From positions 62,001-126,000 of the forward strand of contig JAFLEE010000001.1 of assembly GCA_017302015.1 (NCBI GenBank): DNA of 64,000 bases. Reading direction: 5' to 3'. This DNA comes from Spirochaetota bacterium. GTDB taxonomy: Bacteria > Spirochaetota > UBA12135 > COTS27 > JAFLEE01. Position numbers and translations under genes: made by a program. The stretch's first letter is position 1; each line of letters starts with the position of its first letter. The notes under the pieces were generated by a model. The model made no database searches. It was not told the DNA's origin and saw nothing but the letters and a program-made list of their open reading frames with translations. Below, piece after piece: positions 53,089 to 61,310 of this stretch.

Positions 53089-54804
53089 ATGAAAAAGACC
53101 CCCCAAAAGCGCGCCTCGACCGCCAGGCCAAAGGCTTCCCCTCCCCCGCCTCCCCGTTACGTCCCGGCCCCGGTCCGGCCTCGGGCCGCGACTGCATGGC
53201 ACGGCGAGTATGATTTCATCATCGTCGGTTTTGGAGCCGCCGGCGCCAGCGCGGCCATCGAAGCCCATGACCGGGGCGCCAAGGTCCTGGTGCTCGAGCG
53301 GTTCTCGGGCGGCGGCGCCTCGAAGATGAGCGGGGGCGTGCTCTATGCCGGGGGAGGCACCCGCCAGCAACTCGCCGCCGGATTCAAAGACAGCCCCGAG
53401 AAGATGCTGCGCTACCTGACGCGCGAGATGGAGACCAACCCCCTCCCCGGGAAGAAACCCTCCATCGATCGCAAAGCCCTCAAGCACTTCTGCGACCGAT
53501 CCAAGGCGAACTTGGAATGGCTGGAGGGCCTCGGCCTCGATATCCCGCTGAAGTTCTTCGCCGGAAAGACCAACCAACCCCCGGGGGGCTTCGGCCTTTA
53601 TTTTTCGGGGAATGAAAAGCAATACGCCCCCGAGGGCGAAGCGCTTCCCCGCGGGCACGTGCCCCTGGGCACCGGCATGTCGGGCTCCAAATTATTCCGC
53701 ACGCTGCACCTCGCCGTCGAAGCGCGCGGGATCCCGGTGCGCCGCCATGCCCGGGCGGTGCGCCTCCTCCAGGGAGAACGCGGCGCGGTCATCGGCGTGG
53801 AGATCCGCTATAGCCGGCTCTTCCTCCTGCGGCCACTCACTTGGCCCCTGGCCCAATTGGGATTCGTCAGCGCCACCGCCCGGCGTCTCCTCGGATGGAT
53901 CGAGACCACCCTCGGGGCGAAACGCCGCCTGCGCGCCAGACGGGGCGTGCTCCTTTCCACCGGCGGCCACGTCTATGACAAGGCGCTCTTCCAGGGGCAC
54001 GCGCCCGCCTACCGCGGTACCTTCCCCCTGGGCACCCCCGGCGACGACGGCAGCGCCCTGCGCCTCGGGCTCGAAGCCGGCGGGGCCATGGCCTCCCGGT
54101 TCATCTACCCCCCCGAGGCCCTGGTGACCGGAATCCTGGTCAACCGCGACGGGCGCCGCTTCGTGGATGAGAGCGTCTACGGCGCGAGCCTCAGCCGCTC
54201 CATCGCCGCCCAGGAAAACAGGGCGGCCTGGCTCATCATCGACAGCCGCGTCCACCGCGAAGCGGCCCGGCAGGTCCGCGAGCGGGAAAGCTTTGCGGGC
54301 GTCCCCCTCAAGTGCCTCCTCTCCGGCGAGATGAACGCCCTGCTCTACCGCCGCCTCACCTGCTTCGTAAACCTCCATTTCAACCGGAAAAAAGCCCGAA
54401 CCCTGGAATCCCTGGCGGCCAAATGCGGCATCCCCCCCGGGGCGCTTCGGAAGTCCATGGAGGAATACCGGGAGGCCTTCCTCTGGCGCCAAGATAAGGC
54501 CTTCGGAAAATCCCGCGACCAATTGGCCAAACTGGCCCACCCGCCCTATTACGCCATCGATTGCCGCATCGATAATCTCCTCTTCCCCATCCCCTGCCTC
54601 ACCCTGGGGGGCCTCAAGTCCCATGGCCTCACCAGCCAGGTCCTCCGGGAAAACGGCAGCGCCATCCCCGGCCTCTACGCGGCGGGGCGCAGCGGCGCGG
54701 GGGTGCTCTCGCGATCCTACGTCAGCGGCTTCTCCCTGGCCGAATGCGTCTATTCGGGCAGGAACGCCGCGGCCCACGCGGCCGCCGGGACCGAGAAGCG
54801 ATGA
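53089..54804 (+). CDS. FAD-dependent oxidoreductase of the fumarate reductase/ketosteroid dehydrogenase type
   Basis: The 571-residue flavoprotein has a Lys/Pro-rich N-terminal tail (about 1-40). The FAD-binding YDFIIVGFGAAGASAAIEAHDRG and VLERFSGGGASKMSGGVLYAGGG follow, the latter as in flavocytochrome c and 3-ketosteroid dehydrogenases. Then come a LLSTGGHVYDK strand, VNRDGRRFVDES, and the closing GLYAAGRSGAGVLSRSYVSGFSLAECVYSGRNAA. A hydrophobic insertion near 240-290 (LFLLRPLTWPLAQLGF) could touch a membrane. The substrate is unknown. There is no secretion signal. The stop overlaps the next start as ATGA, so it is coupled to the exported repeat protein. Confidence 0.85.
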   Translation: MKKTPQKRASTARPKASPPPPPRYVPAPVRPRAATAWHGEYDFIIVGFGAAGASAAIEAHDRGAKVLVLERFSGGGASKMSGGVLYAGGGTRQQLAAGFKDSPEKMLRYLTREMETNPLPGKKPSIDRKALKHFCDRSKANLEWLEGLGLDIPLKFFAGKTNQPPGGFGLYFSGNEKQYAPEGEALPRGHVPLGTGMSGSKLFRTLHLAVEARGIPVRRHARAVRLLQGERGAVIGVEIRYSRLFLLRPLTWPLAQLGFVSATARRLLGWIETTLGAKRRLRARRGVLLSTGGHVYDKALFQGHAPAYRGTFPLGTPGDDGSALRLGLEAGGAMASRFIYPPEALVTGILVNRDGRRFVDESVYGASLSRSIAAQENRAAWLIIDSRVHREAARQVRERESFAGVPLKCLLSGEMNALLYRRLTCFVNLHFNRKKARTLESLAAKCGIPPGALRKSMEEYREAFLWRQDKAFGKSRDQLAKLAHPPYYAIDCRIDNLLFPIPCLTLGGLKSHGLTSQVLRENGSAIPGLYAAGRSGAGVLSRSYVSGFSLAECVYSGRNAAAHAAAGTEKR

Positions 54805-55820
54805 GGCGCGCGGCGCTGCTCTTCCTGCTCTCCTTCGGGGGAGCCTGGTCGATGAGCGACCTCCCCCAGGCGATGGATGACCGCCTCTTGGAGGGCGTGC
54901 GCCTCCTCCACTGCGACCGCTACGACGACGCCTTCTCTAATTTCGCCGTCGTGCAGAAGACGATGCCCGCCCACCCCGCCGGTTTTTTCTTCTACGGAGC
55001 CGCCCTGGAATGGCTCGCTTGGGATTACCGCAACCTGGAGCAGGGGCCCCCGTTCTTCGCCATGATGAACAAGACGATCGCCTTGGCCAAGGAGATGGTC
55101 GTCAAGGACCCGAAGAATGCTTGGGCTTTCTTCTATTTGGGTGCGGGTTACGGCTTCCTGGGCTTGGCCGACATCAAATACGGCAATTGGCTCAAGGCGT
55201 TTTACGACGGCATGACCGGCTACAAGCACATGCTCCAGGCGCTCAAATTGAACCCCAACATTTGGGATGTGTACTATGCATTGGGCCAATTCCACTATTG
55301 GCGCAGCAAGAAAGCCGCCATCGTACGCGTCTTCACCACCCAGGACGAGATGAAGCAGGGCATCGAAGAACTCGAGGTCGCCACGAAAAAGGGCTATTTC
55401 ACGCGTTGGGAAGCTCGCAATTCCTTGGTGGATATCTGGAACATGGAGGGCCAACCCGTGAAATGCGAGGCGCTCCTGAAGGAGTCCCTGGCGGAGTTCC
55501 CGGTGAACCTCTATACCTGGTGGTCCTACGCCAAAGTCCATATGGCGCGGAAACGATACACCGAGGCCCTCGGCGCCCTGGATTTCCTCGAGGGCCGATT
55601 CAAGTCCAGCCACTGGACGGGGGACCTCGCTTGGGTGGAATGCTGGGTTTGGAAGGCCGATTGCTGGGGACACCTGGGGGACAAGGAGAAGACGAAAATT
55701 TTCCTGGAGAAGGCCAGACGCCACCCGAACGCGAAGATCAAGTCCGTACCGCGCTACCAGGAACTCATGAAAGACGTCAAGAACATTTCCGGGTGGGCCG
55801 GGGTGCCCCTCCCAGAATAG
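54801..55820 (+). CDS. Exported TPR-like helical repeat protein
   Basis: The 339-residue protein has a short signal peptide (ALLFLLSFGGAWS) and a chain of helix pairs rich in aromatic residues. PAGFFFYGAALEWLAWDYRN, AWAFFYLGAGYGFLGLADIKYGNW and NIWDVYYALGQFHYWRSKK have TPR-like spacing, with later repeats through NLYTWWSYAKVHMARKRYTEALGAL. It would act in the periplasm or at the outer membrane as a protein-binding scaffold. Translation is coupled to the flavoprotein through ATGA, which suggests a shared process despite the different compartments. No TPR consensus is strong enough to count repeats exactly. Confidence 0.7.
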   Translation: MRRAALLFLLSFGGAWSMSDLPQAMDDRLLEGVRLLHCDRYDDAFSNFAVVQKTMPAHPAGFFFYGAALEWLAWDYRNLEQGPPFFAMMNKTIALAKEMVVKDPKNAWAFFYLGAGYGFLGLADIKYGNWLKAFYDGMTGYKHMLQALKLNPNIWDVYYALGQFHYWRSKKAAIVRVFTTQDEMKQGIEELEVATKKGYFTRWEARNSLVDIWNMEGQPVKCEALLKESLAEFPVNLYTWWSYAKVHMARKRYTEALGALDFLEGRFKSSHWTGDLAWVECWVWKADCWGHLGDKEKTKIFLEKARRHPNAKIKSVPRYQELMKDVKNISGWAGVPLPE

Positions 55821-55887
55821 GCGCCGCCCACGGCCTCGGCCCCGGCTCGCGCTGGACTTGGACTCCGAAGAACCGAGGCAAAACGAA

Positions 55888-55933
55888 TCCCGCAGGTCGC
55901 GGCCGGGGGTCTTCTCGGCCGCAACCCGCGGGA
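55888..55933. terminator. Long stem-loop between converging genes
   Basis: Outer arms TCCCGC/GCGGGA and inner arms GCGGCCG/CGGCCGC flank a 10-nt loop, forming a stable nested hairpin between the TPR-like gene and the lipoprotein gene. Confidence 0.55.
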
Positions 55934-55946
55934 CGTTACGAGGTAA

Positions 55947-56669
55947 CTATTCTTTCTCGGCTTCCTCCGTGAAAAGTTTCTCCACGAGTTCCTTCACTTG
56001 CCCATCCAATACCTTCTGCCACTCGCCCGTGGCGTCTCCCGTGAAGTGGGCGAGCTTTTTCTTCGGGACCTCCATTCCCTTGGCGAGGAGTTTGGTGTCG
56101 GAGGCCTGCTTGAAGAAGACGAGCTTATCGTTGCTCTTGTCGAGAAGGTAGAGCGATCCCTGGAGGACGGAGTAGTAATTATCGGCGATGTCCCTGGTGA
56201 AGAGCACCTCATGCACGTCGAGGTAGGCGAGGTAATTCGCCTTTGTCGCGGCGGGATCCTTCAGTTTGGGGAGGGTGCCATACTCCTTCACCTTCATTTG
56301 GACGTAGGCGGACGGATCGGCCTCCGCCGCGCTCGACTCGAAGGGAAGCACCTCGAAGTTGAAGTTCGAGCCTAATTTCTCGGCCAGGATCGGCCGGAAA
56401 TTGCTGCTGATCTCGAGGGTCGCGAAGGCTCCCTCCGCGATGCTCTGGCGCCACTTATTCGCCGCTACGGTGATGACCGCGCCGAGGAGCCCCCCCTGGT
56501 TCCCGCGCTCATTCTGGAAACTGGTGGAAAACGTCGCCCGGGGGATGTAGACGCTGATGGATTTGGGCTTCGCCCGCAGATCGCCCGGCAATTGGATCGA
56601 TTTGAGGGCGCACCCGGACATGCCGGCCAAAAGGGCGAACGCCGCGGTGACGATGATGATCTTTTTCAT
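55947..56669 (-). CDS. Lipoprotein of unknown function
   Basis: The 240-residue protein has a clear lipoprotein signal (LLAGMSGC, Cys20). The mature domain is mixed alpha/beta: SISVYIPRATFSTSFQNERGNQGG, then AYVQMKVKEYG and a segment DNYYSVLQGSLYLLDKSNDKLVFFKQ typical of envelope-assembly lipoproteins, ending in a charged helix. I do not recognise the family. It lies 23 bp after the stop of the membrane protein gene at 56693, with AAGGAAA before ATG 56669, so the two form an operon and may act together in the envelope. Confidence 0.65.
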   Translation of the reverse strand: MKKIIIVTAAFALLAGMSGCALKSIQLPGDLRAKPKSISVYIPRATFSTSFQNERGNQGGLLGAVITVAANKWRQSIAEGAFATLEISSNFRPILAEKLGSNFNFEVLPFESSAAEADPSAYVQMKVKEYGTLPKLKDPAATKANYLAYLDVHEVLFTRDIADNYYSVLQGSLYLLDKSNDKLVFFKQASDTKLLAKGMEVPKKKLAHFTGDATGEWQKVLDGQVKELVEKLFTEEAEKE

Positions 56670-56692
56670 AGGATTTCCTTAAATGTTTGGGG

Positions 56693-57232
56693 TTAGAACC
56701 GAATCGACCCATTCAGGCCGGCCGCATTCGGCAGGACCCAGAACGAGAGCCGGGGTTTGTGGTCGAGGGCCTCGATCGCCTGGATATAACTGGTGGCCGA
56801 CTTTTCCTTCATATGGACGCCGCCGAGCATGAGGGCGATCCCCCCGAGGGCCGTGCCGCTGAAAGCCGCGAGGGCGGGCCAGAAATAGGTGTAGGTCGAG
56901 TTCAGCGACGCCAATCCGATGACCGACCCCGTGCCCAGTATCGCGCCGGTCCACACCAAGACCCCGCCCCATCCTCGCTGGGCCGAGTACAAACGGAGGA
57001 GCTTGAGCGCTTGCGGATCGTCGGAGATGAGTTTACGCAATTGGGCGTCTGTCTCCTGGTAGCGGATGGATTTTCCGTCGACCTGGAAGGTCTTGAATAG
57101 ATTTCGGGAATCGAAATTCACGACCCTGGTTTTAGGCGCCGTCGCCGCGGAAGCGAGATCGCCGGGCGACGCCTGGGCCGCGATGGGCCAGAGGCAAAAG
57201 ACGAGCATCGGCAAAAATCGAACGGAACGCAT
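56693..57232 (-). CDS. Small exported membrane protein of unknown function
   Basis: The 179-residue protein has a signal peptide (RFLPMLVFCLWPIAAQA), a polar domain (about 25-85) and two transmembrane segments (WGGVLVWTGAILGTGSVIGL and YFWPALAAFSGTALGGIALML, about 90-140). The C-terminus ends in a beta-like SFWVLPNAAGLNGSIRF that could suit the outer membrane. ATG 57232 is chosen because GGAGG then lies 10 nt upstream; GTG 57241 would touch it. It is the first gene of a two-gene operon with the downstream lipoprotein. TATAAG at about 57305-57310 on the minus strand may be its -10 box. Confidence 0.6.
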   Translation of the reverse strand: MRSVRFLPMLVFCLWPIAAQASPGDLASAATAPKTRVVNFDSRNLFKTFQVDGKSIRYQETDAQLRKLISDDPQALKLLRLYSAQRGWGGVLVWTGAILGTGSVIGLASLNSTYTYFWPALAAFSGTALGGIALMLGGVHMKEKSATSYIQAIEALDHKPRLSFWVLPNAAGLNGSIRF

Positions 57233-57637
57233 GGGGTTCACCCTCCTTCATTTGAATGATCGCGCTTCGCCCCTGGGATGGGTCTGCTCGAACACCGGCG
57301 CACTTATACCGCGAGATCCAAGGATTCAACACCGTGGCAAAACGGTATTTGTTCCCAGCGCCAATCGGGGCACCGAACCCGAAAACCCGCTTGCCGCAGC
57401 GAATCCCCAACCTGATCCGGGTTTCGAACTAAGGGAAGGCCCGATGCCATGGTGCACTTCGATGCGCAGAAGATCCTACTTCCCCTTTGTTTTTCCACCG
57501 AATGTCTTACCCCGTTTTCCATGGGTGCGAAGGTTTTTTTCGACTTGATGCATGTTCGCGCGTGCGCACCGAGGTACAGAACACCGGCACTGGGCGAGAG
57601 GCCCCGTTCCGAGGACGTTCACCCTCGGTGCGATCAA

Positions 57638-57666
57638 TTGACAAGCCCCGCGCCATAAGTGAAAAT
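57638..57666 (+). promoter_or_regulatory. Promoter of the 57693 gene, within the 460-bp gap 57233-57692
   Basis: TTGACA (57638-57643), exact 17-bp spacer, GAAAAT (57661-57666), with TTGGAG before ATG 57693. A hairpin CCGAGG/CCTCGG (57609-57628) lies just upstream of the -35. Nothing else in the gap reads as a gene. Confidence 0.6.
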
Positions 57667-57692
57667 TCGCCAATCAACCCTTGGAGCCCCCG

Positions 57693-58271
57693 ATGAAACG
57701 CCCCCTCCTCGCCCTCCTCCTCATCCCCGTCGCCGGCCTCTTCGCCCAGCCGGCTCAGGCCCGCATCGATATCGATGCCACCCGAAGCAAGATTCCGCTG
57801 ACGAATTTCGCCACCAAGCCGGGCGGCTACGGCGCCAATGCCTCCTGGCTGAAGCCCGACCAGAAGCCCTGCTACGCCGTGCTCCAGGCCGATGTCACGA
57901 ACAATCAATTCGTCCCCGTGGAACTGAAGTTCACCCCGCTCGGCACGGGCACCGTGACTCTCCAAGTGAAGGGTCCCTACTATAAGAAAGAAGGCGACAC
58001 CAAGAACACGCCCGTCTTCGTCTTCTGGGACAAATTAGAAGTCGAAGGCGCGGTCCTCAAGAACGGCGATTTTGAGACCGCCGAAGGGTGGATCCTCCAG
58101 ACCAATGTCCCCGCGACCCCCGAAGACGCCCAATTCAGCAAAGACGCCGCCCGCGTGAAAAGCGGAAAAGGCAGCCTGCGCGTCTGCCACGACCGCGCCG
58201 CTTTCCAGATGGTCGACGTGAAATCCAACGTCCAGGTCACGCTGCGCGGCTGGGCTCAAGTCCAGAAATAA
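57693..58271 (+). CDS. Exported CBM-like beta-sandwich protein
   Basis: The 192-residue protein has a signal peptide (LLLIPVAGLFAQPAQA) and a single all-beta domain. Alternating strands (CYAVLQADVTNNQFVPVELKF, GTVTLQVKGPYYKK, VFVFWDKLEVEGA) lead to a jelly-roll-like half with NGDFETAEGWILQTN and GKGSLRVCHDRAAFQMVDV, the pattern of CBM4/9-type carbohydrate-binding modules. No catalytic domain is attached. It may be a free sugar-binding protein or a partner of the exported glycosidases; that is inference. Confidence 0.6.
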   Translation: MKRPLLALLLIPVAGLFAQPAQARIDIDATRSKIPLTNFATKPGGYGANASWLKPDQKPCYAVLQADVTNNQFVPVELKFTPLGTGTVTLQVKGPYYKKEGDTKNTPVFVFWDKLEVEGAVLKNGDFETAEGWILQTNVPATPEDAQFSKDAARVKSGKGSLRVCHDRAAFQMVDVKSNVQVTLRGWAQVQK

Positions 58272-58278
58272 GCCCTCC

Positions 58279-58295
58279 CGGGCCTTCCCGGCCCG
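58279..58295. terminator. Hairpin between converging genes
   Basis: CGGGCC (58279-58284), 5-nt loop, GGCCCG (58290-58295), between the CBM-like and SRPBCC genes. No U-tract. Confidence 0.45.
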
Positions 58296-58324
58296 ATGGG
58301 GAAAGGGGGCGGGCCGCGATCCCC

Positions 58325-58855
58325 CTATTTTTCCGCGAACGCCTTCAGGTTCTGGAGGCCCGACTCGAAATCATTCCCCATCATGCGGTCCATCATCAGG
58401 CCGAACCAACGGCCGAGATAGGCGGACTCTCCCGTGAGGGTCCACGTGATGCGCGTCGCGCCGCCGAGGTCTTTCATGTCGAAACGCGAAACCGCCTTGG
58501 ATGCCTGGGGCGAAGTGAACTCGAGGTCGTGGACCACGAGGGCGTTCTCCTTAATTTCGCGGATGGTCATGGAGCCGCTTCCGATGCGCTTTCCTTCCCA
58601 GGCGTAGCGCGCACCGACGGTAAAGGGCTTGCCGCTCACCGTCTGGGAGGCCGAGGGCTCGTAGCGGATCCACGGCTGCCAAAGGTTGAACTTCTGGAAA
58701 TCGCCGACGGCCGCATAGACCTTGGCCACCGGGGCGGCGAGATCGAGGCTGCGGGAGACGGAGTAGGACTTGGGCAGGAACAGGGGGCCGACACCGGCCA
58801 CGACGAGCGCAAGCGCGACGAGGCCCAGTAGGGCCCACATCATTTTTTTAAGCAT
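58325..58855 (-). CDS. Membrane-anchored SRPBCC/START-like protein
   Basis: The 176-residue protein has one N-terminal membrane anchor (MMWALLGLVALALVVAGVGPLFL). An SRPBCC helix-grip domain follows: the opening SYSVSRSLDLAAPVAKVYAAVGDFQKFNLWQPW is the usual first strand and helix, then GARYAWEGKRIGSGSMTI and an ATRITWTLTGES strand, and a long C-terminal helix. Such domains bind lipids or other hydrophobic ligands in a deep cavity. ATG 58855 has GGGAGC 8 nt upstream; a TTG directly before it is an unlikely alternative. No partner gene is evident. Confidence 0.82.
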   Translation of the reverse strand: MLKKMMWALLGLVALALVVAGVGPLFLPKSYSVSRSLDLAAPVAKVYAAVGDFQKFNLWQPWIRYEPSASQTVSGKPFTVGARYAWEGKRIGSGSMTIREIKENALVVHDLEFTSPQASKAVSRFDMKDLGGATRITWTLTGESAYLGRWFGLMMDRMMGNDFESGLQNLKAFAEK

Positions 58856-58942
58856 CAATAGCTCCCAGAGCGCGGGGGTTCAGGACCCAAGGCGCCCCCG
58901 AAAAGATAAGCGCCCGCCGACCCGGAGGACAAGCCGCCGAGT

Positions 58943-60217
58943 TCAATGTGACCCGAGGTCCCAGGGATGTTCCATCGCCTCGAAGGCGCATTCGGCGAAG
59001 AAAAAACTCGAGGTGTTCAGCGAGCCGTAGTCGTAATGGCCGAGCGCCTGCGCGACCGGGCCCCGCACTTTCTCCTTCCATTCGGCGCTCGCCCCGATGG
59101 CGGCGACGCACGCGGCGGCCAAAGGCTGCTGCATGAAGTGGCGCTCGAGGGCGCGACGTGAAGGTCGGCCCGCATCGGTGTCGAGGCGGTCGAGGGCGGC
59201 GAGTTGCTCGACGGCCAAGCGCTGGGCTTCTGCCTGGCTCTTTTGGGCCCGCCAGACGGGGAAGGCCTCCCGCCATCGGAGGACCCGGTAGGGCGACCTT
59301 TCATCGGGCACGAACTTGCGGTACTCGGCCAAGCCCTCGGCGGCCACGGCCTGGTTCTTCTCCAGCCCGTCGCGGAACGCCTTTCGCGCGGAGGGGTCTT
59401 CCTCCATGCCGATGAGCTCCGCGAGGGAGGATTGGGCCCCGGCCACGATCCACATCTGGGTGCGGATATCGGGGATATGGGGCAGATCATGGAGGCAGGA
59501 GCGGGAACAGATCGCAAGGCGATCGTCGGGGCCGCCTTCCGGGGTTTCGCGCAAGGCTCGGCGGTACTTCCCGAGCCAGCCCGTTTCCCCGGTGAGCGCG
59601 TGGAGAGACCTCAAGATGAAGAGCAGATTCGCGGCCCCGCGGAACTCGGCCTTGGTGAAATCCCCCCGGGTCTCTCCGGTGAAGGACCCGTCACAGGGGC
59701 CCTTCCATCCCGATTTTTCCAAGGCGAGGGCGACGCGCAGGGTGGCTTCCTCCACCTGCGCCCTCTCCTTCCCCTCCGGAAGGCCGGACTTCAGGTATTG
59801 AAAGAGGCCGAGGAACCAGGGGTGGGTCTGGTCATCGGAACCCATCGGGTAATGGCATTTCCCGTCGGACCCGATGCCTCGGCCGATGAAACCCTCCACG
59901 TCGGACAATTCGGAGAGTTTCAGGAGCCCCCCGGCGATGCGACGGGCCTTGGCGCGGTCGCCTTCGGTTCCGGTTCGGCGCGCCCGCAGGCACAAGGCCT
60001 GCAGGTAGAGGCCGTTGAAGAACGCGCCATTTTCGATGGGGCTCCACCAACCGATGGCATTGGGCCGGCCCAAGGCGCAATCCTCCCCGTTCGGGAGTTC
60101 CACTTCGCCGCCGGGGCCCGCATAATCCAGTAGCACCCCGTGCGCGTCGACGAAGCGCCCCCAGAGGCACCGGTGGGCTTCTTCGCTGTTTGCTTGGAGG
60201 GTTCGGACGGTCTTCAT
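58943..60217 (-). CDS. Putative (alpha/alpha)-barrel protein, possibly sugar-acting
   Basis: The 424-residue cytoplasmic protein is almost wholly helical, with aromatic-rich loops: AIGWWSPIENGAFFNGLYLQALC near 60-82, GRGIGSDGKCHYPMGSDDQTHPWFLGLFQYL and SSFFFAECAFEAMEHPW near the C-terminus. These resemble six- or seven-hairpin glycosidases, unsaturated glucuronyl hydrolases and N-acylglucosamine epimerase-type proteins, but no family-specific catalytic motif is certain. ATG 60217 is preceded by AAGGA; an upstream in-frame reading adds unlikely sequence. Its promoter at 60303-60331 leaves a UTR of about 80 nt. Action on lyase-derived oligosaccharides would fit the locus. Confidence 0.6.
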   Translation of the reverse strand: MKTVRTLQANSEEAHRCLWGRFVDAHGVLLDYAGPGGEVELPNGEDCALGRPNAIGWWSPIENGAFFNGLYLQALCLRARRTGTEGDRAKARRIAGGLLKLSELSDVEGFIGRGIGSDGKCHYPMGSDDQTHPWFLGLFQYLKSGLPEGKERAQVEEATLRVALALEKSGWKGPCDGSFTGETRGDFTKAEFRGAANLLFILRSLHALTGETGWLGKYRRALRETPEGGPDDRLAICSRSCLHDLPHIPDIRTQMWIVAGAQSSLAELIGMEEDPSARKAFRDGLEKNQAVAAEGLAEYRKFVPDERSPYRVLRWREAFPVWRAQKSQAEAQRLAVEQLAALDRLDTDAGRPSRRALERHFMQQPLAAACVAAIGASAEWKEKVRGPVAQALGHYDYGSLNTSSFFFAECAFEAMEHPWDLGSH

Positions 60218-60302
60218 TGGGAATCCTTGGCGGCTCGGTCGGAGCCCGTGGGCACGCCGTGCGGTCGAAATCGGGGCCGGTGGGCGTCGGCCCCGCCCCC
60301 TA

Positions 60303-60331
60303 AGTATCGCAGGGCCGACGCCGCCATGCAA
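60303..60331 (-). promoter_or_regulatory. Promoter of the alpha-barrel protein gene
   Basis: Minus strand: TTGCAT (60331-60326), 17-bp spacer, GATACT (60308-60303). Good spacing. Confidence 0.5.
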
Positions 60332-60396
60332 TGCCCCAAAGTTCCTGTCGACTTGCCGCAGTTTCCCCCCATCGATTTGAGTTTCGCCATCCCCCC

Positions 60397-60903
60397 ATGA
60401 CACGATCCTGGATGGCCAAGAAACCCCATCCGCTCGTCGTCGTCCGCAACTCTTCCATCGCCGGCCGCGGGGCCTTCGCCCGGCGCGCCATCCCCAAGGG
60501 CAAGCGCATCATCGAGTACACCGGCAAGCGCCGCCCCGAGACCCCCGAAGACGACGAAATCGGGACGGATCCCATCTATATCTTCTCCGTGGGCAAGGGC
60601 ATCGTCATCGACCCCGAAATCGGCGGCGGCAACGAGGCCCGGTTCCTCAACCATTCCTGCAAGCCCAATTGCGAGACGGTCGATGAAGAAGGCCGCATCT
60701 ACATCGAGGCCATGCGTTCGATCCAGGCGGGCGAAGAACTGACCTTCGACTATCTCCTCGAGGTGGGCCATGCCGTCACCGAGCGCGACCGGAAGGCCTA
60801 CCCGTGCCGATGCGGCGCTCCGAAATGCCGGAAGACCCTCCTGGCGCCTCCGAAAAAGAAGCGGAAAGTCGCGGCGAAAAAGAAGGTCGGCGTCAAAAAA
60901 TAG
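60397..60903 (+). CDS. SET-domain lysine methyltransferase with post-SET cysteines and Lys-rich tail
   Basis: The protein (about 168 residues) is a compact SET domain, which transfers methyl from S-adenosylmethionine to lysine. VRNSSIAGRGAFARRAIPKGKRIIEYTG opens it, NHSCKPNC (residues 85-92) binds the cofactor, GEELTFDYLL supplies the catalytic Tyr, and CRCGAPKCRK is a post-SET zinc motif. The last 18 residues are strongly basic and include PKKKRKV (152-158), as in the classical SV40 nuclear localisation signal; in bacteria this more likely aids DNA or protein binding. Bacterial SET proteins can methylate their own DNA-associated proteins. ATG 60397 is chosen; ATG 60412 is equally possible, and neither has a ribosome-binding site. 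Confidence 0.88.
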   Translation: MTRSWMAKKPHPLVVVRNSSIAGRGAFARRAIPKGKRIIEYTGKRRPETPEDDEIGTDPIYIFSVGKGIVIDPEIGGGNEARFLNHSCKPNCETVDEEGRIYIEAMRSIQAGEELTFDYLLEVGHAVTERDRKAYPCRCGAPKCRKTLLAPPKKKRKVAAKKKVGVKK

Positions 60904-61310
60904 ATGATCTTCCTCTGCTCGTCGGTCTATGACTCACGGAACGGATGAGCAGCGAACCCTGCCGCCCGGTCTAGGAACCTTAAACCATGGCGGTCCCATT
61001 GTGACGGGGACCAAGCGTTTTCCGCGCGCGGATCGCCCACGGCTTTGACGGGGAACCGGGGACGAATTTTCGTCAGCATCCACGATGTAAACTCTGGATA
61101 GTCGCATGCCTCCGTGAGGACCTATCCGGCGAGTCGGCCGACCGCTATAATCTCGGCGGTACCCGATGCCCACGGCGCGAGACCCCCAAATCCATTCGGG
61201 GGAGGCTGAAAGCGTTGGGAGGATCTTACCCGCCACGGACTAGGGAACGCGCGATCCCGGCCGGTCGCTGCCATGACGCTCGACGAGCTTGCCATGCAAA
61301 AGGAGACCCC
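60904..61310 (+). other. 407-bp intergenic region with a TATAAT box
   Basis: No gene is convincing here. A perfect TATAAT stands at 61146-61151 without a clear -35, predicting a start near 61158 and a 150-nt UTR for the next gene. Just after the SET gene, CTGCTCGTC and GATGAGCAG can pair across a short loop and may form a terminator. The UTR shows GC-rich repeats such as GACCCCCAAATCC, but no known riboswitch signature. Confidence 0.4.

Noticed and set aside
53010-53213. Small plus-strand frame before the 53089 flavoprotein
   Set aside because: It overlaps the true start in another frame, is Pro/Arg-rich and has no ribosome-binding site.
57449-57658. Small protein in the gap before the CBM-like gene
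   Set aside because: No ribosome-binding site, and it runs across the TTGACA promoter of the next gene.
61158-61310. Riboswitch in the long 5' UTR before the GHL10-like gene
   Set aside because: I looked for cobalamin, SAM, TPP and similar conserved cores and found none; only general GC-rich pairing.
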